From Candidatus Gastranaerophilales bacterium (GTDB lineage: Bacteria > Cyanobacteriota > Vampirovibrionia > Gastranaerophilales > Gastranaerophilaceae): 64,000 bases of DNA. Both the position numbers and the translations under genes were made by a program. Below are positions 34,439 through 42,876 of this stretch, piece by piece. The first letter of the stretch is position 1. Each line of letters begins with the position of its first letter. The notes below the pieces were generated by a model. That model was not told where the DNA came from. It ran no database searches and saw only the letters and a program-made list of their open reading frames with translations. The DNA lies in assembly GCA_944324305.1 (NCBI GenBank), contig CALUVV010000001.1, positions 248,001-312,000 on the forward strand, written 5' to 3'.

Positions 34439-34629
34439 TATTCTTTATCCTTCAATTTGTAGTACATTGTCATTAGATTTTTATTTCGAAGCTTTTCTGC
34501 TTTATATTGGGATTTAAGCTCATTAAGTTTCCGAACTAAATTTTTATTTTCTCTCTGCAAATCTCTATTTTGTTGTTTTAAACCGTCATTTTGAGATTTT
34601 AAAAGATTGATTTCTGGTATACTAAGCAT
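34438..34629 (-). CDS. Small coiled-coil phage protein
   Basis: 63 residues, almost entirely heptad-like (LKQQNRDLQRENKNLVRKLN). No catalytic features. Confidence 0.55.
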   Translation of the reverse strand: MLSIPEINLLKSQNDGLKQQNRDLQRENKNLVRKLNELKSQYKAEKLRNKNLMTMYYKLKDKE

Positions 34630-35139
34630 TTATATCTCCTTCAAAATCAATTGTTTAGATGCTTTTACATATGGTTTTGCACTTACTTTTTCCAACTCTG
34701 AAAGTGCCTGCCTGTTCCAATACAAGATTTTATCTTTATACTTGTTGTTTTTCTCTTCTTCAAAATCTGCTTCAAAGCTAAAAAATTCATCGATTATTTC
34801 AGACCACTTCCATCTTTCGATATAACGTAAAACAAGTATTTTACGATAATTCCATTTTTTTATGCGGGCAATTTGGGTTTTAATTATTTCTTTTTCAGGT
34901 TTAAGCCAGCTTTCATATTCTGCAAGTTTTGCATTTATTTTCTGCAATTTCATTACATAATGTTCTTCCTCGCTTATTTTAGATCCGTTACCGGATGTAA
35001 CCTTTATTTTTGAGTAATCTATGCCACGTAATGTGTTTATTCTCTGAATAATATTTGACTTTTGATTTAAGAGATAGTTATACTCCTTTTCTATTTCTGA
35101 ATAATTGTCAAGTCTCTCTATAGTTATAGGTTCGTACAT
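34630..35139 (-). CDS. ArpU/DUF1492-like phage regulator
   Basis: 169 residues. A helical N-terminus is followed by KKWNYRKILVLRYIERWKWS, which resembles a sigma-70 region 4-type helix-turn-helix as found in RinA/ArpU/DUF1492 late-gene activators. Placed at the end of the replication cluster, it could switch on later transcription. Assignment is by pattern only. Confidence 0.6.
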   Translation of the reverse strand: MYEPITIERLDNYSEIEKEYNYLLNQKSNIIQRINTLRGIDYSKIKVTSGNGSKISEEEHYVMKLQKINAKLAEYESWLKPEKEIIKTQIARIKKWNYRKILVLRYIERWKWSEIIDEFFSFEADFEEEKNNKYKDKILYWNRQALSELEKVSAKPYVKASKQLILKEI

Positions 35140-35155
35140 AGTAACCTCTTCTTAT

Positions 35156-35371
35156 CTATTTCATAATATTTTCTCGGTATGCCCAGCTAACAAGATGAGG
35201 GCGGTTAACTGTTCCGGTTTTGATTAAAAGGTTATTAAAAACATTTCTTATTGATGAATATGTTGTTTTTAAAAGGTCCGCAATTTCTCTGTCAGTATAG
35301 CCTAAAGCTATAAGCTCAATTATCTTCTTTTCTTTCGGGGTGATTGATGTTTTTCGTGTTTTTTCTTTCAT
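35156..35371 (-). CDS. LuxR-type helix-turn-helix protein
   Basis: 71 residues from the ATG at 35371 behind AAAGGAAACG. The whole protein is one GerE/LuxR-type HTH: TPKEKKIIELIALGYTDREI, then LKTTYSSIRNVFNNLLIKTG. No receiver domain. Probably a phage transcription regulator. Confidence 0.75.
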   Translation of the reverse strand: MKEKTRKTSITPKEKKIIELIALGYTDREIADLLKTTYSSIRNVFNNLLIKTGTVNRPHLVSWAYRENIMK

Positions 35372-35396
35372 TTTTTTCGTTTCCTTTGTTTTTTCA

Positions 35397-35900
35397 TTAC
35401 GGAGCAACAAATAAAGTCTTAATCTGTTTTTTTAGCTCCTCTTCGTCTTTTTCATAAAATATCGTGTCGCCTATAAACGTTATCCCTTTGGGGTAATAGA
35501 CGATTTTCTTTATTTTTGATTTTGTTGTACCTGCATTGTCTTTATAAGTAAATTTTTTTTTGATACTTCCTATCGTTGTCTGTGTATCAAAACTAACAAC
35601 GGTGAAATCGTAATAGTAGCCGTTATCGAGAGTTACCCTGATAATACAGCCTTCATCGGCGATATCTTTTTGACTTCGCTTTTTATACTGTGGGAGTTTA
35701 TCAACAAAATATTTTGGTAATGGCAAAATACGTGTTTCTGCCGTTTTAATTATATGTTCATATAGAGCAGCCCATTCAACCGGGTACTTTACACTTAAAG
35801 CCCTGTCGTAAGTGCGTTTTAATTCCCCATTTTCGTCAATAACTTTGTAAAAGCTAAAAATTTTGGTGATAAAATCTATTCTATTCATTTCAGTTTCCAT
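35397..35900 (-). CDS. Phage hypothetical protein next to replisome organiser
   Basis: 167 residues from the ATG at 35900, overlapping the replisome organiser end by 11 bases. The beta-rich second half (DNGYYYDFTVVSFDTQTT) gives no family match. Position suggests a replication accessory role. Confidence 0.6.
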   Translation of the reverse strand: METEMNRIDFITKIFSFYKVIDENGELKRTYDRALSVKYPVEWAALYEHIIKTAETRILPLPKYFVDKLPQYKKRSQKDIADEGCIIRVTLDNGYYYDFTVVSFDTQTTIGSIKKKFTYKDNAGTTKSKIKKIVYYPKGITFIGDTIFYEKDEEELKKQIKTLFVAP

Positions 35901-36792
35901 AAGGGTCTTTTCCTCGCATTTCCTCGCAATATAAATCCCATTCAGTTTTTTTCTTGTCATAAGTACCTGACAGGACTTTAATATAGTTGTCATCCGTTAG
36001 TAGCCAAATATAATTAGCCGTAAAATTCGGCAAATCAAATTCAACATTTTTGAGTTTTTCTAATACTAATGGGATTGTATCTGTGAAATTCTCAATCTCT
36101 GCTACTAATTCAGCCAGTTTATTTCTTTGATTTGCCATTAAGTATGGTTTTGAGTTAAAAACTTTTTGATATTCTTCTATAAAAATACTGTTTGTTTTAT
36201 TAATATAAGGGTCAACCTTTTTCTGATATTCTTTTTTTTCTCTTTCATTTTTATTTTTTTCGCTTTCTTCTATAAGAGATAAAGAATATTTATATTCTTT
36301 ATCTCTTTCTATATCTTCTTCTTTATCTATATCTATATCTGTTTCGTGACTTTCCTTGACATGTCCTTGACATTGTCCTTGACTATCGGATAATAGTTTT
36401 AATTCTTTTGCTTTTCGTCGTTGTTTTCTTTTTGCTAATCGATTATATTCTCTTACTTGCTCCATTCCTGATACGTTTTGATGTTTTCCCCAATTCCGAA
36501 TTAAAATAGATTGATTATCAGCTATTTCAATCATTCCGAATTTTTCAAATGTCGTAAGTGCTAGACGAATAAGGGTTACAGGTTTATGAAAAACTATTGC
36601 AAGCATATCTTCTGTGTATGGAATATCTTTTTTAAAATAAACAAGACCGCTGTCATTTATTATCCCCGCTTGTACAAGCAATTTAAACCAGATTACCAGA
36701 ATTGCATCACCTTCCGGCATCTGCTCAATTACTTTAATGGCTTCATCATCAAATATACTTGTTGTAATCTTTATCCATTTTATTTCTGCCAT
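35890..36792 (-). CDS. Phage replisome organiser (Phage_rep_org_N-like)
   Basis: 300 residues. The N-terminus IKWIKITTSIFDDEAIKVIEQMPEG, then FEKFGMIEIADN-ILIRNWGKHQN, is the winged-helix initiator domain of phage replisome organiser proteins. A charged linker (about 130-200) precedes a C-terminal helical domain. Expected to bind the phage origin and recruit host replication proteins; no phage helicase is seen. Confidence 0.85.
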   Translation of the reverse strand: MAEIKWIKITTSIFDDEAIKVIEQMPEGDAILVIWFKLLVQAGIINDSGLVYFKKDIPYTEDMLAIVFHKPVTLIRLALTTFEKFGMIEIADNQSILIRNWGKHQNVSGMEQVREYNRLAKRKQRRKAKELKLLSDSQGQCQGHVKESHETDIDIDKEEDIERDKEYKYSLSLIEESEKNKNEREKKEYQKKVDPYINKTNSIFIEEYQKVFNSKPYLMANQRNKLAELVAEIENFTDTIPLVLEKLKNVEFDLPNFTANYIWLLTDDNYIKVLSGTYDKKKTEWDLYCEEMRGKDPYGN

Positions 36793-36810
36793 CTTCGCTA
36801 TCTCCTATCA

Positions 36811-37041
36811 TTAATTGTCAAGTAATCCGTTCATAATTTTGTCAATTTGTTTGGCTCCGGTATCTGCTACCCAGACAAGATTACGAATTTCTTCAAGCTC
36901 TGTTTTTATGTAATCCGGCACATTATCCCTATATGCAAAGGCTTCTAATAATCCGCCGATTGTTACAAGTAGTGATTTCTGGTTGAAAAAGTGTTCGTAA
37001 AGTTCATTAGTAATCTCGGTGTTTTTGTTTGCTGTTTCCAT
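36811..37041 (-). CDS. Phage hypothetical protein, first gene of early operon
   Basis: 76 residues, acidic and helical, behind GAGGG. First gene of the leftward operon, divergent from the XRE repressor at 37216. No domain recognised. Confidence 0.6.
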   Translation of the reverse strand: METANKNTEITNELYEHFFNQKSLLVTIGGLLEAFAYRDNVPDYIKTELEEIRNLVWVADTGAKQIDKIMNGLLDN

Positions 37042-37132
37042 TTTTCCCTCTTTTCTGCATCAAAAATTAAGCACCAAAAAGTATTCGGCAACTTGATTTT
37101 TCAAATGCTTTAACATACAATCAATTTGTAAT

Positions 37133-37176
37133 AAAAATATTAACTGCTATTAATAATAATATAGCTTAATATTTTT
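37133..37176. promoter_or_regulatory. Large interrupted palindrome between divergent XRE repressor and early operon
   Basis: AAAAATATTAA (37133-37143) is perfectly inverted as TTAATATTTTT (37166-37176). Inside it GCTAT (37146-37150) mirrors ATAGC (37161-37165). It lies between the repressor at 37216 and the operon starting at 37041, the expected site of a phage operator pair. Confidence 0.55.
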
Positions 37177-37215
37177 GTCAAGTATTTTTAATAACAAATG
37201 ATATTGAGGGAAAAG

Positions 37216-37500
37216 ATGATTAATAAAAATTTGAAAATCGTTCGTGAAAAGTTAGGTCTTAGCCAAGCTGTAGTAGCTCAAAAAATTGGTATACAACAAG
37301 CTCAATACAGCACCTATGAACGTGGAGATCGTAAACCATCAGCGGAAATTTTTTACAAACTTGTTAAAACATTCAACATAAATGTAAATTACCTTTTAAC
37401 CGGTGAAGGCTCAATGTTTATTACACCTGAACTGTCAAAAGAAACTTTACAGTTCAAAATTCCAAAAAATTCAAGAGTGCTTTTAGAAGTTGAAGACTAA
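37216..37500 (+). CDS. XRE-family phage repressor (CI/Cro-like)
   Basis: 94 residues from the ATG at 37216, six bases after GAGGG. HTH: IVREKLGLSQAVVAQKIGIQ, then QAQYSTYERGDRKPS. The tail lacks a peptidase domain, so unlike the S24 protein at 43389 it cannot be RecA-cleaved. Divergent from the replication operon, it probably represses it. Confidence 0.82.
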   Translation: MINKNLKIVREKLGLSQAVVAQKIGIQQAQYSTYERGDRKPSAEIFYKLVKTFNINVNYLLTGEGSMFITPELSKETLQFKIPKNSRVLLEVED

Positions 37501-37530
37501 GAAAAAGCGGGAGGCAATCTCCCGCTGGAA
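37501..37530 (-). terminator. Terminator for the leftward SieB-like operon
   Basis: GCGGGAG (37507-37513) pairs with CTCCCGC (37519-37525); on the minus strand a TTTTTC run follows. It also separates the opposing repressor gene. Confidence 0.7.
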
Positions 37531-37543
37531 ATTGATTGTATGT

Positions 37544-38077
37544 TTAATTTTTACTAAAATGCAGTTTAAGAATTTCAAAAAATGATTGTTGTGTTGTTAA
37601 AACCAAATTAGGTTTATGAGCGCATTGTACCAAATAATAACCAAAAGACTTAAATTTTTGATATATGGTATTGATTACATCATAGTTATAATTGATTGTT
37701 TTTAAGTCTTGTTCTGATAATATAACTCTGGTACAATTATCGTTAACAAACTTTTTTAAAACATATTCTTCATCTGCATTAAGTGTATCTAAAATCGGTT
37801 TTAACGGTTTATATTTTTTTCTAATAATTCGTTTTTCGTTGATATATTTACAAAAAGCATTATAGCTTTTTATAACTAAAACACAGAGTGTAATAATTCC
37901 TAGAATGATATACGCCATTGTGAACCAATTTAATACAATACTATGTTTTCTTAAAACAAAATCAAAGCAGGCACAAATTATACAGGCAAATAGAATAATC
38001 ATTAATGCCACCTTTCTCATTTGTTTCATTTCTGTTATAATTAACTTGTATAAATCAATATTAAGCCAATCTTTCAT
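37544..38077 (-). CDS. Membrane protein resembling superinfection-exclusion protein SieB
   Basis: 177 residues from the ATG at 38077, behind GGGAGG. Two membrane helices (about 20-40 and 47-68) precede a cytoplasmic domain with LNADEEYVLKKFVNDNC and IYQKFKSFGYYL, the layout of SieB-family proteins that block growth of related phages. The likeness is by pattern and context (lysogeny region); it could be another two-helix phage membrane protein. Confidence 0.5.
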   Translation of the reverse strand: MKDWLNIDLYKLIITEMKQMRKVALMIILFACIICACFDFVLRKHSIVLNWFTMAYIILGIITLCVLVIKSYNAFCKYINEKRIIRKKYKPLKPILDTLNADEEYVLKKFVNDNCTRVILSEQDLKTINYNYDVINTIYQKFKSFGYYLVQCAHKPNLVLTTQQSFFEILKLHFSKN

Positions 38078-38145
38078 AGAATTAAGCCTCCCTTGTGTTT
38101 TACATGACTTTGACAAAACCATGATAACACAAGGGTTTTGGCTTT

Positions 38146-38925
38146 TTACTGGTTAAAAACAATCAAATCATCAGGCAATATAAGTTTTTCTAACTTCTTT
38201 GTCGCCCTGCAATAATCACAATGCCCGCACCTTTTTGGTTCTTCATTAAAGTTTTTGACATCGATTATTCTCTGCATCTTCCAACGTAACTCTCTACGTT
38301 GGAATTCAAGTTGTTCATCAGGGATTAATATGCAATCCAAATCAGGATATTCCTGTTTATCTACTGCAGCGATTATACAAGGTAAAGTTTCTCCTGTATT
38401 TTGTCTTACTATTTCCTGATAAATTCCAAGTTGTAAATCATAGCCCCATTTTTCGATAAAACTTTGTTTCCATCCATTTTTATAGGAAACATCACGAAGT
38501 TTTTGAACAACTTTTAAATCAACAATAGCCTCATGCGGGATGTAACTATCCATTTTAATTTTCCATTTTGCCCCGAAAAGCTCGCCTGTCATAATTACTT
38601 GCTTTTTACCTGACATACATTTCATAAAAAGTACTTCTTTTTCAACTCTTTGAATAATGTTTTCTGCTTTTATATAGTCAGATTTTAAGCTTCCGTCTTT
38701 TTTGAATATTTCAGGAGTGCGGGCTTTAAAGTCCTCTAATGTTCCCTCAAAGTAGCTGTCAACGTAAGAGCCGATTAACATCGGGGTTGTGGGCGGTTCA
38801 ACCCACTCCCCGTTAATTTTTGCCATTGCATAAGCTTCGCATTTCAAAAAATCTTTTACTTGTGAAACGCTGAAATATGCCTGGTTAGCCTTTTGTGAAT
38901 AGTAATTGTCGTTATTCAGCTTCAT
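38146..38925 (-). CDS. PD-(D/E)XK phage exonuclease (RecE/YqaJ/DUF3799-like)
   Basis: About 259 residues from ATG 38925. YFSVSQVKDFLKCEAYAMA at the start, GSYVDSYF, then AIVDLKVVQKL (Asp-x-x-Lys of the nuclease core) and four C-terminal cysteines (KRCGHCDYC) that may bind an Fe-S cluster as in AddB/Cas4-type nucleases. Overlaps the end of the recombinase-like gene; together they look like a phage exonuclease/annealing pair. Confidence 0.78.
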   Translation of the reverse strand: MKLNNDNYYSQKANQAYFSVSQVKDFLKCEAYAMAKINGEWVEPPTTPMLIGSYVDSYFEGTLEDFKARTPEIFKKDGSLKSDYIKAENIIQRVEKEVLFMKCMSGKKQVIMTGELFGAKWKIKMDSYIPHEAIVDLKVVQKLRDVSYKNGWKQSFIEKWGYDLQLGIYQEIVRQNTGETLPCIIAAVDKQEYPDLDCILIPDEQLEFQRRELRWKMQRIIDVKNFNEEPKRCGHCDYCRATKKLEKLILPDDLIVFNQ

Positions 38926-39826
38926 TTCTTTCACCGTAAATTTCTTCTAGCTGTTCCAGTTCTTCTTGCGACGGTTCATATTGTTTTTTCTTTCCATCTT
39001 TGCCTGATGATTTTAACTTTGCTTCGGTTTCTTCCTTCTGTTTTTCTGCTGCAGACGGAACTTCAAAATATTGCTCAATTGGTGCAAAATTATTTTTGAT
39101 TGAGTTGTAAATACTTCCTAAGTCAACAATATTCTTTGCGATAAAATTATCACATTTAGTACCGATACGTTTTTCAATCATTTCTTGAGTAACGCCTAAT
39201 TCTTCAAACATTTTCAGCATATCAGTAATGCGTTCTTTTAAAGGTTTTGTGTTTGAGCCAATTAATGTTTTTTCGCATTCGTTCAAGAAGTCTTCAACAA
39301 CATCACCCGGTAAAATTTCCAAAAGAACAGCCCTTTTACGTCTTGCGCCATCATTGGCTATTCTTTCATAGATATCTCTCGGGTCAGTTAATATTGTATT
39401 ACCGCCATTTTTTGTATATCTTGTATGAGGTACTTTGAAAATTCTCTCAGCTCTTACGTTGCTTTCCAAATCCCAGGCAAAGGCAAGGACTTCTGATGTA
39501 TGTTCCGAGGTATTTTGGCTTAATTCTTTAATACCGTAGCTTATGTTGCCCCAGTATTTTGCAATTGCTTCTGCAGCTCTTACAGAAGGCCCCTTAATCT
39601 GTTGCCCGCCTCTAGGATAACAATAAGTAGCTTTTTCAGCTAAAGTTAAACGTTTCGCAGCTTCCATAATCTTACGTTGTGCCTGCATTTCGTTTCTTGG
39701 AAACTGGCGGGCCATAAATATTGCACCTTGTACTTCTTGTAAAGCTCTTGCTTTTTCAATTTCCTGCCCCACAGTCGGAAAATTTGTTGTTTGTACTTTT
39801 TCTTGTTCTGTTGCTAAGTAGTTCAT
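38912..39826 (-). CDS. Phage recombination protein, probable single-strand annealing
   Basis: 304 residues from ATG 39826 behind AGAAAGGACAC. The core IKGPSVRAAEAIAKYWGNI, FAWDLESN-RAERIFKVPH and ILTDPRDIYERIANDGARR is a recurrent phage protein, often beside PDDEXK exonucleases, so an Erf/RecT-like annealing role is likely. The name of the exact family is uncertain. The C-terminal tail (about 260-304) is acidic. Confidence 0.65.
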   Translation of the reverse strand: MNYLATEQEKVQTTNFPTVGQEIEKARALQEVQGAIFMARQFPRNEMQAQRKIMEAAKRLTLAEKATYCYPRGGQQIKGPSVRAAEAIAKYWGNISYGIKELSQNTSEHTSEVLAFAWDLESNVRAERIFKVPHTRYTKNGGNTILTDPRDIYERIANDGARRKRAVLLEILPGDVVEDFLNECEKTLIGSNTKPLKERITDMLKMFEELGVTQEMIEKRIGTKCDNFIAKNIVDLGSIYNSIKNNFAPIEQYFEVPSAAEKQKEETEAKLKSSGKDGKKKQYEPSQEELEQLEEIYGERNEAE

Positions 39827-39839
39827 TTTGTGTCCTTTC

Positions 39840-40016
39840 TTACTTGTAAAATTCAAACCAATCTTTTGCATATTCAAAATCTTTTTTGCTTATTTTGCCA
39901 TTTTGAAATAAAGCTTCGCAATCATCTAAAGAAAGAGAGCTTGTTGCCAAAAGGCTTTCAAGCTCTGTATCATAATTTAATGGATCGTGTTTAAAAAAAT
40001 TATCTTCACTTGCCAT
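39840..40016 (-). CDS. Small phage hypothetical protein
   Basis: 58 residues from ATG 40016 (GGAG six bases upstream), acidic, ending AKDWFEFYK. Overlaps the next gene's end. No domain recognised. Confidence 0.55.
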   Translation of the reverse strand: MASEDNFFKHDPLNYDTELESLLATSSLSLDDCEALFQNGKISKKDFEYAKDWFEFYK

Positions 40017-40182
40017 AACCTGCTCCAAATTTTTTATCTATAGCCATATCAGCAAGCATAAATGAGGGAATTGATATTTGTCCCTGATTAATAGTGTCAT
40101 AATAATCAATCAGTTTCTTTCTAATTTGTTCCCTTCTCATTTTGTTTGTTTTTTTTACAAGTTCATTTAAAAACTTAATCAT
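40006..40182 (-). CDS. Small phage hypothetical protein
   Basis: 58 residues from ATG 40182, with AGGAGG a few bases upstream; basic N-terminus. Start codon overlaps the stop of the peptide gene 40182-40265 (TAATG), so translation is probably coupled. Confidence 0.6.
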   Translation of the reverse strand: MIKFLNELVKKTNKMRREQIRKKLIDYYDTINQGQISIPSFMLADMAIDKKFGAGYGK

Positions 40183-40265
40183 TAGATACCTCCTAAAACC
40201 ATTGCTAAAAAACTGCCGAATAATAATGTTGTGGCGAGAAATTCGCCAATATTTTCTTTTTGCAT
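40182..40265 (-). CDS. 27-residue membrane peptide
   Basis: MQKENIGEFLATTLLFGSFL, then AMVLGGI: one predicted membrane helix. GAGGATTG ribosome-binding site; its own end carries the AGGAGG box of the next gene. First gene of the recombination operon; function unknown. Confidence 0.5.
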   Translation of the reverse strand: MQKENIGEFLATTLLFGSFLAMVLGGI

Positions 40266-40298
40266 TTTTCAATCCTCATTGTTAATGTTTTAATCCTT

Positions 40299-40360
40299 CA
40301 AAAGAAAAACGGGACTGTAGTCAAGAAGCAAATACATAGAACCTATAGGGAACAGTCCCG
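40299..40360 (-). terminator. Terminator of the repeat-protein gene
   Basis: CGGGACTGT (40310-40318) pairs with ACAGTCCCG (40352-40360); reading leftward a GTTTTTCTTTT run follows. The loop is large (33 bases). Confidence 0.65.
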
Positions 40361-40369
40361 GGTAAATCT

Positions 40370-41686
40370 TTACTTATTGTTGAAAAAAGCTTTGAAGGTC
40401 GAAGATCCATATTGTCCTTCAGTGGCTTTAAAAACTTCTTCAAGTGTCATTTCAGATTTATACTTATCCTTGTTGTTTTCAAGATAGCTATTGGTTCCAA
40501 AGCTGCAAGCTCCTGTTATGGTTCTGTATGCTATTACCCAAAACTCAAGAGAATTTTTACTATTAGGTTTTAAATCTTTATATCTGCTTGTATCTCTGTC
40601 TGAAGTTTTAAAAAGCCAGTCAAAATATGCTTGTTTTACACTGTTTCCGTGTGCATAAATACCGTCTTTGACGAAAATATACGCTTTTTTATTAGCAATT
40701 TTAACTGTTAATATATTTTTATTTTGTTTTATTACTTCGCAAAATATACCGTCAATCTTCCTATATTTGCCGTCTTTCCAGGTAAGTTGGGTTTCTATAT
40801 AGTTTCTGTACTTAATATAAAAATCTTTAGAAATCCCTTTAACACTTTTCTTATCAATTTGTTTAATATTGGTACCACTCAAGCCTAAGTAACCGCCAAC
40901 TGTCAGGTTATCGGGTAAACTACTGATATTGGTTCCTTCCAAGTCTAAGTAACCGCCGACTGTCAGGTTGTCGGGTAAACTACTGATATTGGTTCCTTCC
41001 AAGTCTAAGTCACCGCCAACTGTCAGGTTGGCGGGTAAACTACTGATATTAGTACCACTCAAGTATAAGCTAGCGCCGACTGTCAGGTTGGCGGGTAAAC
41101 TACTGATATTGGTTTCTCTCAAGTCTAAATAACCGCCAACTGTCAGGTTATCGGGTAAACTACTGATATTAGTACCATACAAGCCTAAGTAACCGCCAAC
41201 TGTCAGGTTATCGGGTAAACTACTGATATTGGTTCCTTCCAAGTCTAAGTAACCGCCAACTGTCAGGTTGGCGGGTAAACTACTGATATTGGTTTCTCTC
41301 AAGTCTAAGTCACCACCGACTGTCAGGTTGGCGGGTAAACTACTGATATTGGTTTCTCTCAAGTATAAGTAACCGCCGACTGTCAGGTTGGCGGGTAAAC
41401 TACTGATATTAGTACCACTCAAGTCTAAGCTAGCGCCGACTGTCAGGTTGGCGGGTAAACTACTGATATTGGTTCCTTCCAAGTCTAAGTAACCGCCAAC
41501 TGTCAGGTTGGCGGGTAAACTACTGATATTGGTTTCTCTCAAGTCTAAGTCACCACCGACTGTCAGGTTGGCGGGTAAACTACTGATATTGGTTTCTCTC
41601 AAGTCTAAGTCACCACCGACTGTCAGGTTGTCCCCATTAACTTCATATTTAATACAGTTTTGGTCTAAATAATCTTTAAAATTCAT
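40370..41686 (-). CDS. Protein with thirteen 20-residue LRR-like repeats
   Basis: 438 residues from ATG 41686 behind AAAGGAG. A 20-residue start (MNFKDYLDQNCIKYEVNGDN) is followed by 13 tandem repeats of the pattern LTVGG-x-L-x-L-x-x-TNISSLP-x-N, which should stack into a solenoid. The C-terminal 150 residues form a separate domain (WKDGKYRKIDGIFCEVI; KDGIYAHGNSVKQAYFDWL) that recurs with such repeats in gut phages and bacteria as far as I recall. No signal peptide. It is its own transcription unit, so it may be a lysogenic (moron) gene for ligand or phage-protein binding. Confidence 0.8.
   Translation of the reverse strand: MNFKDYLDQNCIKYEVNGDNLTVGGDLDLRETNISSLPANLTVGGDLDLRETNISSLPANLTVGGYLDLEGTNISSLPANLTVGASLDLSGTNISSLPANLTVGGYLYLRETNISSLPANLTVGGDLDLRETNISSLPANLTVGGYLDLEGTNISSLPDNLTVGGYLGLYGTNISSLPDNLTVGGYLDLRETNISSLPANLTVGASLYLSGTNISSLPANLTVGGDLDLEGTNISSLPDNLTVGGYLDLEGTNISSLPDNLTVGGYLGLSGTNIKQIDKKSVKGISKDFYIKYRNYIETQLTWKDGKYRKIDGIFCEVIKQNKNILTVKIANKKAYIFVKDGIYAHGNSVKQAYFDWLFKTSDRDTSRYKDLKPNSKNSLEFWVIAYRTITGACSFGTNSYLENNKDKYKSEMTLEEVFKATEGQYGSSTFKAFFNNK
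40848..41625. repeat. Thirteen tandem 60-base repeats
   Basis: Each unit is exactly 60 bases and carries near-identical segments such as CTGTCAGGTTGGCGGGTAAA and TACTGATATTGGT on the + strand. Variation clusters in the few codons before TNISSLP. High identity favours gain or loss of units by recombination. Confidence 0.9.
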
Positions 41687-41841
41687 GTATTCTCCTTTCA
41701 AAATCTCTTTACAAAGCCCTGCGTTTCCACAGGGCAAGGTGAAAAGATTTCCGATTTTTACAGACATCGGGAAACTGTGCTTGGATGTGAGGTAAAAATT
41801 GTTATTGAATTTAATCGCTTATTTTAAACGTTTTTATTGTT

Positions 41842-42147
41842 TTATATAGTTTGACTAGGGTAAGGGGTTAAAGTCATGAAATCAATCTTTACTGTTTCGG
41901 GAGATTTGATTTTCTTTTGTTTCTCTCTGGCTATTTTTAATCGCTCTCTTAATTTATTTTTATGTTGAAGTTCTTTTTTTGATAGATTAATGTCTGGTGT
42001 TTGTGCATCGTAATCAATTCCGAATTTTTCTGCACATTCTCTGCAATACTTCCAATCTGGCGGATTTACTCTTGCATCTGTCAAATCCTTATCAATCCAC
42101 CCATTGGTGCATTTTTTATTTCTGCAAAAATGCATTACATAGATCAT
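41842..42147 (-). CDS. Zinc-ribbon-like phage protein
   Basis: 101 residues. Two CxxC-like pairs, CRNKKC and CREC, flank WIDKDL-ARVNPPDWKY at the N-terminus; a basic helix follows. Probably zinc- and nucleic-acid-binding. Function unknown. Confidence 0.6.
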   Translation of the reverse strand: MIYVMHFCRNKKCTNGWIDKDLTDARVNPPDWKYCRECAEKFGIDYDAQTPDINLSKKELQHKNKLRERLKIAREKQKKIKSPETVKIDFMTLTPYPSQTI

Positions 42148-42178
42148 AAATATCCTTCCTTTTAAGTTCTTAAGGCAA

Positions 42179-42199
42179 CTGTACGAAAAAATCGTACAG
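42179..42199. promoter_or_regulatory. Perfect hairpin upstream of the zinc-ribbon gene
   Basis: CTGTACGA and TCGTACAG (8-base arms) enclose an A5 loop. No T-run follows on the right; it sits 32 bases before the start of the leftward gene and could be an operator or mRNA hairpin. Confidence 0.4.
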
Positions 42200-42394
42200 C
42201 TGATATTAAAAACTTATTTCGCTTGTGCCAAAGTAATGTCGTTGTTAGCCTGCCTTTGCGAAGGGCAGGAGAGAGCGCATTACGCACGGTATTCAATTGT
42301 CTTTCTACCACGCTCTGCTTGTGGTTTTACGGTATTCTGTTTAAAATTTCGGTTTTAAACTTTCTTTGTCAAAGTACGATTTTTAACTTTTTGA
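42200..42394. other. Non-coding stretch between phage genes
   Basis: No convincing gene. A small hairpin with arms CCTGCC and GGCAGG lies at about 42250-42270. In one minus-strand frame a short open run ends in Glu-Tyr-Arg-Ala but has no start. Confidence 0.4.
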
Positions 42395-42676
42395 TTAAAT
42401 TCTGAAAAACTTATCTGTAATAATTCGGGCAATAGTGCCTTTGTTATTGGTTTTGAAACTGACAAATCCCCATTTTTCAAGTTTCTTCTTGGTGGTTCTG
42501 AAAGTTTGCTGACTTATTCCGATAATGTCTGCAGTAATAAATGCCTCGCCTACTTCCAAATCAGGAATTGAAAAACTATCTTCTCGCTTTGTGTTGTATG
42601 CGATTTTAAGCATCATTAAAAACGCGTCCGTGTCTTTCATTAAGTTGTCTGTTTCTCTATTGATAAGTATTTCCAT
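42395..42676 (-). CDS. Winged-helix DNA-binding protein
   Basis: 93 residues. A helical N-terminus (LMKDTDAFLMMLKIAYN) is followed by ITADIIGISQQTFRTTKKKL and WGFVSFKTNNKGTIARI, a MarR/replication-initiator-like winged helix. It may regulate the lysogeny region or assist replication. Confidence 0.6.
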   Translation of the reverse strand: MEILINRETDNLMKDTDAFLMMLKIAYNTKREDSFSIPDLEVGEAFITADIIGISQQTFRTTKKKLEKWGFVSFKTNNKGTIARIITDKFFRI

Positions 42677-42821
42677 AGATTTAATCCTTTTATTAAAATT
42701 TGTAAAATTTGAGACAGTTCAAAATGCATGCCCTGTCTGATTTGTGCTTACATGAATTAAGTTAGTTTGCACCTCTCATATTCCTTTATAGGCAAAGAGA
42801 GTAAGATAATTACAAATTTTT

Positions 42822-42855
42822 GCCCTAGTGGCAGAGGGCTTGAAAGTATCTGCCA
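42822..42855 (+). ncRNA. Predicted H-type pseudoknot in 5' leader of small gene
   Basis: Stem 1: GCCCT (42822-42826) with AGGGC (42835-42839). Stem 2: TGGCAG (42829-42834) with CTGCCA (42850-42855). The strands interleave and abut, as in a classic pseudoknot. The GAGAGGA ribosome-binding site follows about ten bases later, so folding could control translation of 42877. Confidence 0.5.
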
Positions 42856-42876
42856 GGAAGATGAGAGGATGTTTGA

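Noticed and set aside
40848..41625. Considered a CRISPR array because of regular 60-base spacing
   Set aside because: Units are contiguous, lack separate spacers, and form one continuous reading frame of a repeat protein.
42241..42320. Considered a small RNA or tRNA-like gene
   Set aside because: Only one short hairpin; no consistent fold or terminator.
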